Below are positions 60,085 through 64,000 of a DNA stretch of 64,000 nucleotides, piece after piece (within the stretch, counting starts at the first letter, position 1; each line of letters begins with the position of its first letter). Origin of the DNA: an uncultured Clostridia bacterium (GTDB lineage: Bacteria; Bacillota; Clostridia; Christensenellales; Borkfalkiaceae); NCBI GenBank assembly GCA_934271255.1, contig CAKQQS010000004.1:1-64000 (forward strand), written 5' to 3'. A program made the position numbers and the translations under genes. The notes beneath the pieces are model-generated. The model made no database searches. It was given only the letters and a program-made list of their open reading frames with translations, and had not been told where the DNA came from.

Positions 60085-60116
60085 AAAAAAAGACTGCAAG
60101 GAAAATCCTTACAGCC
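60085..60116 (-). terminator. Intrinsic terminator just upstream of spoIIR
   Basis: GGCTGTAAGGA and TCCTTGCAGTC (60092-60116) form an 11-bp stem (with two G-U pairs) followed by seven T residues. The T-run ends right before the spoIIR ribosome-binding site. It would stop read-through from the upstream two-component operon, so spoIIR needs its own promoter or antitermination. The gap 60117-60282 shows no gene. Confidence 0.8.
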
Positions 60117-60282
60117 TTATTATTGCCAAAAGTATTAAATTGTATAACAACCCGCCGTCTTTGTCGTACGTTCTTTTACCGCGCGAAAGTAAAGATAAAC
60201 GCAATTCGTCGCCCGCTTTTTTAGGACGGAACGTTCGCCCGCGGTTTTTTCAGACTTTATAAAAAAGGTAACGGCGATAAGT

Positions 60283-60927
60283 TTAAGATTGCAAGACGGA
60301 CTGCATTTTTTCGATGGCTTCCTGACGGGAACCGACGGACATTTTGACGTAGATGCCGGAAATGTAGTTTCTCGTGGTGCCTTCGTTAAGTCCCAAAGCG
60401 GAAGTTATCTGACGGTTGGTAAAGTTTTCGTAAAGCATCATTGCGATGTCTACTTCTCTGTCCGAAAAATTAAACGCTTTTTTGAGTTTGATTTCTCTGT
60501 CGTTGGTAACCGTTTTAGCCGCCATTGCGATTTTCATGGCGATTTTGGAAGGTAAAATAGTATCCCCTTCCACCGCGTTTCTGACCGCCGAAATAAGCGC
60601 GCTTGCGGAAATATCTTTAAGAAGATACCCGTTCGCGCCGAAGTTCATCGCGTCCAGAATGTATTCGCTGTCGTCGAAAGTCGTTAAGATTATGACTTTC
60701 GTGTCGGGTTTTAGTTTTTTGATTTCTCTCGTTGCGATAACGCCGTTCATTTCGGGCATGCGAATGTCCATAAGCACGACGTCCACGTCGTTGGTTTTTA
60801 CGAAATCCACCGCTTCCGCGCCGTTGCTTGCTATATACGTTACCTGAATGTCGTCAGCCGTCGACAGCATCGATTTGATGCCTTCGGCAAGTAATGTCTG
60901 ATCGTCCGCTATTACCGTTTTAATCAT
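60283..60927 (-). CDS. Two-component response regulator, NarL/LuxR type
   Basis: The 214-aa protein has a receiver domain with phospho-acceptor D54 (VLMDIRMPEMNG), the TTF/K switch residues (IILTTFDDSEY, GYLLKDIS), and a C-terminal LuxR-type helix-turn-helix (FSDREVDIAMMLYENFTNRQITSALGLNEGTTRNYISGIYVKM). It overlaps the kinase gene by 8 bp. Target genes are not evident. Confidence 0.95.
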   Translation of the reverse strand: MIKTVIADDQTLLAEGIKSMLSTADDIQVTYIASNGAEAVDFVKTNDVDVVLMDIRMPEMNGVIATREIKKLKPDTKVIILTTFDDSEYILDAMNFGANGYLLKDISASALISAVRNAVEGDTILPSKIAMKIAMAAKTVTNDREIKLKKAFNFSDREVDIAMMLYENFTNRQITSALGLNEGTTRNYISGIYVKMSVGSRQEAIEKMQSVLQS

Positions 60928-62152
60928 AATTCGTCCCCTTGGGTAAAAACATTTCTATTTCAAAGCCTTCGTCTTTTTGAGAGATAAAGTTTACTCTGCC
61001 GCCGAAAGACTCCGCTTGTTCTTTCATTTTTTTAAGCCCGAACCCGAGTTTTACTTCGTCGGTACCCGTGCCGTTGTCCGACAACACGAACTTCAATTCG
61101 TCGCCCGATACGGTCAGTTCAAAATAAAAAGCCGTGCCGTTGCCGTGTCTTATACCGTTGTTCAACCCTTCTTTAAGAGAAGTAAATATAAACATTCCCA
61201 AATCGTGGTTGACGTCGATATCGTCGTCTATTTTCGTTCTTATTATAATATTAGTGTTTTCCGTCGTGTTGTTGATTGCGGCGGTCAACGAAGATTTCAA
61301 ATCGAAAGAACTCTCTTCCCCGCCGAGAACGTGTACGGCGGAACGCATTTCTTCCAGAGCGTTTATCGCCGAAAGGTTTGCCGAGATTATTTTCTTTTTT
61401 GCTTCTTCGGGGTTGGTATCTATTATGAGTTTTGCCGCTTCCGTTTGCATTATGATAGTCGTTATCGAATGTCCCGTCGTGTCGTGTATTTGTTTGGCTA
61501 TTCTGTTGCGTTCTTGTAAAACGGCGGTTTTGCTCAATTCTTCGTTCGCTTCTTTCAGTTTCTTTTCACGCTCGGCGATTTCTTCTACCGCGACGGAAAG
61601 TTCTTTGTTCTTTTGCATGTTTATGGTGATAAGGTTGATAAACGTAAAAATAAGAATAAAGAAAACCAAATCGTTTGAAAAGGCGGAAGACACGACCGTT
61701 AAAACGTTGTTGGGCGACCATATAAGAGTGCCGCCTATCGCCGCGCCGAGATAACACACGAACGCGCAACACACCATTACAAGATTTGTGCTTAACTTGT
61801 TTTTAAGATAAAAGTTGGCGAGCATTATGTTAAAAAGCGTAGAAGAGTAACTTGCTTTGCTGATAAGCGATAACGCCACGCACGACAAAAAGTTAAAGGT
61901 ATCGAAAGGTATTCGTTTTGCGAAATTAAGGTTGACGAACGCGCATATACAAAAAGACGCGGTAAGAATAACGCACAAAATAAGCGCAACCCACCATAAC
62001 TCTTTACACGTTACGATAACGAGTATTTCGATTATTATAAAAGTTATCAAAAGCAGACAACTTAAACAAAACGTGATAAAATCGTACCGTTTCGCCTTGT
62101 CCGACGCCATAAACTTATTTTTGATTTTCGATATAAAATTATCTTTTTTCAT
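60920..62152 (-). CDS. Sensor histidine kinase, HisKA_3 (NarX/DesK) type
   Basis: The 410-aa protein has about five or six membrane segments in residues 25-180 and no large outside domain. A coiled linker, the HisKA_3 dimerisation helix with phospho-acceptor H223 (ERNRIAKQIHDTTGHSITTIIMQ) and a HATPase_c domain (ELKFVLSDNGTGTDEVKLGFGLKKM) follow. It likely senses a membrane-associated cue and phosphorylates the regulator encoded just downstream. Confidence 0.95.
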   Translation of the reverse strand: MKKDNFISKIKNKFMASDKAKRYDFITFCLSCLLLITFIIIEILVIVTCKELWWVALILCVILTASFCICAFVNLNFAKRIPFDTFNFLSCVALSLISKASYSSTLFNIMLANFYLKNKLSTNLVMVCCAFVCYLGAAIGGTLIWSPNNVLTVVSSAFSNDLVFFILIFTFINLITINMQKNKELSVAVEEIAEREKKLKEANEELSKTAVLQERNRIAKQIHDTTGHSITTIIMQTEAAKLIIDTNPEEAKKKIISANLSAINALEEMRSAVHVLGGEESSFDLKSSLTAAINNTTENTNIIIRTKIDDDIDVNHDLGMFIFTSLKEGLNNGIRHGNGTAFYFELTVSGDELKFVLSDNGTGTDEVKLGFGLKKMKEQAESFGGRVNFISQKDEGFEIEMFLPKGTNYD

Positions 62153-62155
62153 AAA

Positions 62156-63427
62156 TCAGTACATCAACTCGAACTCGATGTCGTTCATAATAACGGTGTC
62201 GCCGTCTACCGCGCCCATTTTCTTCAACTCGTTGTAAACGCCGCGAGTTTTCAACACTTTGTGCATATAATGCAGCGAACCCGTGTCGTTTAAAACGACG
62301 TTGCGGCAAAGCACGGCAACAAGAGTGCCTTCGATAACGTACGCCTTTCTGTCGTCGTCGTAGTATATTTCGTAAGTCAAAAACTCCGGTTTTTCGTATT
62401 TGAACGTTTCCGTTTCCTTTTCCGTTTCGGGAATGTCTTTTAATAAAGCGAACGCTTCTTCAACCACTGCGTCAAGCCCTTCGTTCGTGATGGCCGAAAC
62501 GGTAAAAATCTTTTTTCCGCGGACTTTTTTTCTGAACTCTTTAACGTTTTCTTCCGCGTTATACATATCGCATTTGTTCAAAACGATGATTTGTTTTAAC
62601 GCCGCAAGTTTTTTTGAATAGTTTTTAAGTTCCGCGTTTATTTGTTTATAGTCGGATACGGGATCCCTGCCGTCTGTTGCCGAAACGTCGACGACGTGAA
62701 TTAAAAGCCGCGTTCTTTCGACGTGCCGCAAAAACTCGTGTCCCAGCCCCGCGCCTTCGCTTGCTCCTTCGATAAGCCCCGGTATGTCGGCGACGACGAA
62801 TCGTTTGTCGTAGCGCTCGACTATTCCTAAATTAGGCGAAAGAGTGGTGAACGGGTAGTTGGCAATCTTCGGTCTTGCTTTGGTTATCTTTGAAAGTATC
62901 GTCGATTTGCCCGCGTTTGGAAACCCTACCAGCCCGACGTCCGCTATCGTTTTGAGTTCCATTACGATACGTTTTATTTCCGTCTTTTCGCCCGTTTGGG
63001 AAAAGTGCGGAGCGTGTCTTCTCGAATTAGTAAACTTTGCGTTACCCCTGCCGCCTTCTCCCCCGACGAGAACGGTTTTTCTTTCTCCGTCGTAGGTAAC
63101 GTCGGCGATAACCCCGCCCGTTTCGGCGTCGCGTATAACCGTTCCGAGCGGCACTTTGACGATTAAGTCTTGTCCCGCTTTGCCGTAACAGTTTTTAGGT
63201 TCTCCACGACTGCCGTTTTCGGCAACGAGTTTTTTTCTGTAATAGTAATCGGCAAGCGTCGTTAAATGCCTGTCCCCCACGAAAACCACGTCGCCGCCTT
63301 TACCGCCGTCCCCGCCGTCGGGACCGCCGTTGGGAATGCCTTTGTAATGTATAAAGGAAACTATTCCGTCCCCGCCGTCGCCCGCTTTGATATTCAAAAC
63401 GACTTTATCTATAAAATCCGTTGCCAT
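62156..63427 (-). CDS. obgE: GTPase ObgE/CgtA
   Basis: Obg is an essential GTPase in 50S assembly and, in Bacillus, in sporulation and the stress response. The 423-aa protein has the Gly-rich Obg fold (KAGDGGDGIVSFIHYKGIPNGGPDGGDGGKGGDV), the G domain (GFPNAGKSTILSK, DIPGLIEGASEG, NKCD) and a C-terminal OCT domain. AAGGAG for its ATG lies within the end of nth. Confidence 0.97.
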   Translation of the reverse strand: MATDFIDKVVLNIKAGDGGDGIVSFIHYKGIPNGGPDGGDGGKGGDVVFVGDRHLTTLADYYYRKKLVAENGSRGEPKNCYGKAGQDLIVKVPLGTVIRDAETGGVIADVTYDGERKTVLVGGEGGRGNAKFTNSRRHAPHFSQTGEKTEIKRIVMELKTIADVGLVGFPNAGKSTILSKITKARPKIANYPFTTLSPNLGIVERYDKRFVVADIPGLIEGASEGAGLGHEFLRHVERTRLLIHVVDVSATDGRDPVSDYKQINAELKNYSKKLAALKQIIVLNKCDMYNAEENVKEFRKKVRGKKIFTVSAITNEGLDAVVEEAFALLKDIPETEKETETFKYEKPEFLTYEIYYDDDRKAYVIEGTLVAVLCRNVVLNDTGSLHYMHKVLKTRGVYNELKKMGAVDGDTVIMNDIEFELMY

Positions 63428-63428
63428 A

Positions 63429-64000
63429 CTATCTCCTTAAATTACGTTTTTCGCACAAATCGCAGATAACGCAGCGTTCGCAGTCCTGTTTTGACGCTTT
63501 GCACGTATCTCTGCCTAAATAAATCAAATAATGATGAGCCTTCCGCCAACTTTCTTTCGGCAACAACTTCATCAACGCCTTTTCCGTTTGGAGCGGGTTT
63601 TTAGAGTTTTTCGTAAACCCGATTTTTTCCGAAACTCTGAAAACGTGCGTGTCGACCGCTATCGCTTGTCCGTTAAACCCGACGGCGTAAACGACGTTAG
63701 CCGTCTTTCGCCCGACTCCGCTTAACGATTGCAAATCGTGAAGATTATCGGGGACTTCGCCGTTAAACCGTTCAATCAAATCTTTGCTTAAAGAAAGAAC
63801 GTGTTCCGCTTTCGCGCGGTACAGTCCGCAGGCAAAGATATATTTTTCGAGTTGTTCTTTCGTTAAAGTCAACATTTTTTCGGGCGTGTTCGCTACTTTG
63901 AACAGTTTTTCCGTTACTTCGTTGACTCGTTTGTCCGTACACTGCGCGGAAAGGAGAACGGCTATTAAAAGTTCGTAAACCGTATTATAGTTTAAACTCG
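63429..64000 (-). CDS. nth: Endonuclease III (5' end outside the window)
   Basis: Nth is a bifunctional DNA glycosylase/AP lyase for oxidised pyrimidines. The frame is open to the window edge; the ATG inside at 63875 is internal, since conserved N-terminal sequence (YELLIAVLLSAQCTDKRVNEVT) is encoded upstream of it. The helix-hairpin-helix with the catalytic Lys (LSGVGRKTANVV), the catalytic Asp (VDTHVFRV) and the 4Fe-4S motif C-x6-C-x2-C-x5-C at the C terminus are all visible. The stop lies one base from the obgE start. Confidence 0.95.
   Translation of the reverse strand, partial: SLNYNTVYELLIAVLLSAQCTDKRVNEVTEKLFKVANTPEKMLTLTKEQLEKYIFACGLYRAKAEHVLSLSKDLIERFNGEVPDNLHDLQSLSGVGRKTANVVYAVGFNGQAIAVDTHVFRVSEKIGFTKNSKNPLQTEKALMKLLPKESWRKAHHYLIYLGRDTCKASKQDCERCVICDLCEKRNLRR

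Overview
The window comes from a low-to-moderate GC, spore-forming member of the Bacillota, most likely class Clostridia. The evidence is spoIIR, sleB and ypeB together, a Gram-positive rpmH-rnpA-yidD-yidC-jag block, secA-prfB order, and many lipoproteins with typical lipoboxes. An uncultured gut lineage is plausible from the surface-protein content, but I cannot fix the family. I see no rRNA, tRNA, CRISPR array, transposase or prophage gene. Nearly all genes lie on the minus strand.

Layout. 0.2-10 kb: mnmA with an ECF transporter S component, a Trk potassium uptake pair, rsfS next to a nadD-yqeK fusion, a membrane protein of unknown function, and a fused two-domain E1 dehydrogenase. 10-19 kb: a housekeeping run metK-comF-secA-prfB-tsaD-SDR, with ychF divergent. 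19.5-36 kb: a surface and transport cluster under one strong promoter. It holds a carbohydrate-type solute-binding lipoprotein, two permeases, a large Ig-like surface protein, two DUF4838 proteins, two long beta-helix/InlB-repeat/Big2 lipoproteins and a small lipoprotein, with a divergent AraC regulator; it looks like a Gram-positive glycan-use locus. 37.7-42.7 kb: a TrpXYZ-type ABC transporter behind a tyrosine-codon attenuator, then nadE. 43-48 kb: typA and a two-gene secreted lipase-like/InlB-lipoprotein pair. 48-54 kb: jag-yidC-yidD-rnpA-rpmH, dnaN (without dnaA), rsmG and a YpsA-type SLOG gene. 54-60 kb: lemA with a partner membrane gene, then ypeB-sleB-spoIIR. 60-64 kb: a two-component system, obgE and the start-truncated nth.

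Most interesting signals. (1) A 19-codon leader peptide with five consecutive Tyr codons, an overlapping antiterminator and a terminator precede the ABC transporter at 40.7 kb. This is a textbook ribosome-mediated attenuator and predicts a tyrosine-responsive transporter. (2) A perfect -1 slippery heptamer (A AAA AAC) at 22082-22088 joins an InlB-repeat lipoprotein to a DUF4838 domain that has no start or signal of its own. (3) At least four genes have an extended -10 box ending exactly 6 nt before the ATG with no Shine-Dalgarno, which indicates leaderless mRNAs. (4) A dispersed ~72-76 bp tandem repeat family sits directly after two unrelated plus-strand genes. (5) Short ORFs overlap the start codons of metK and sleB by ATGA.
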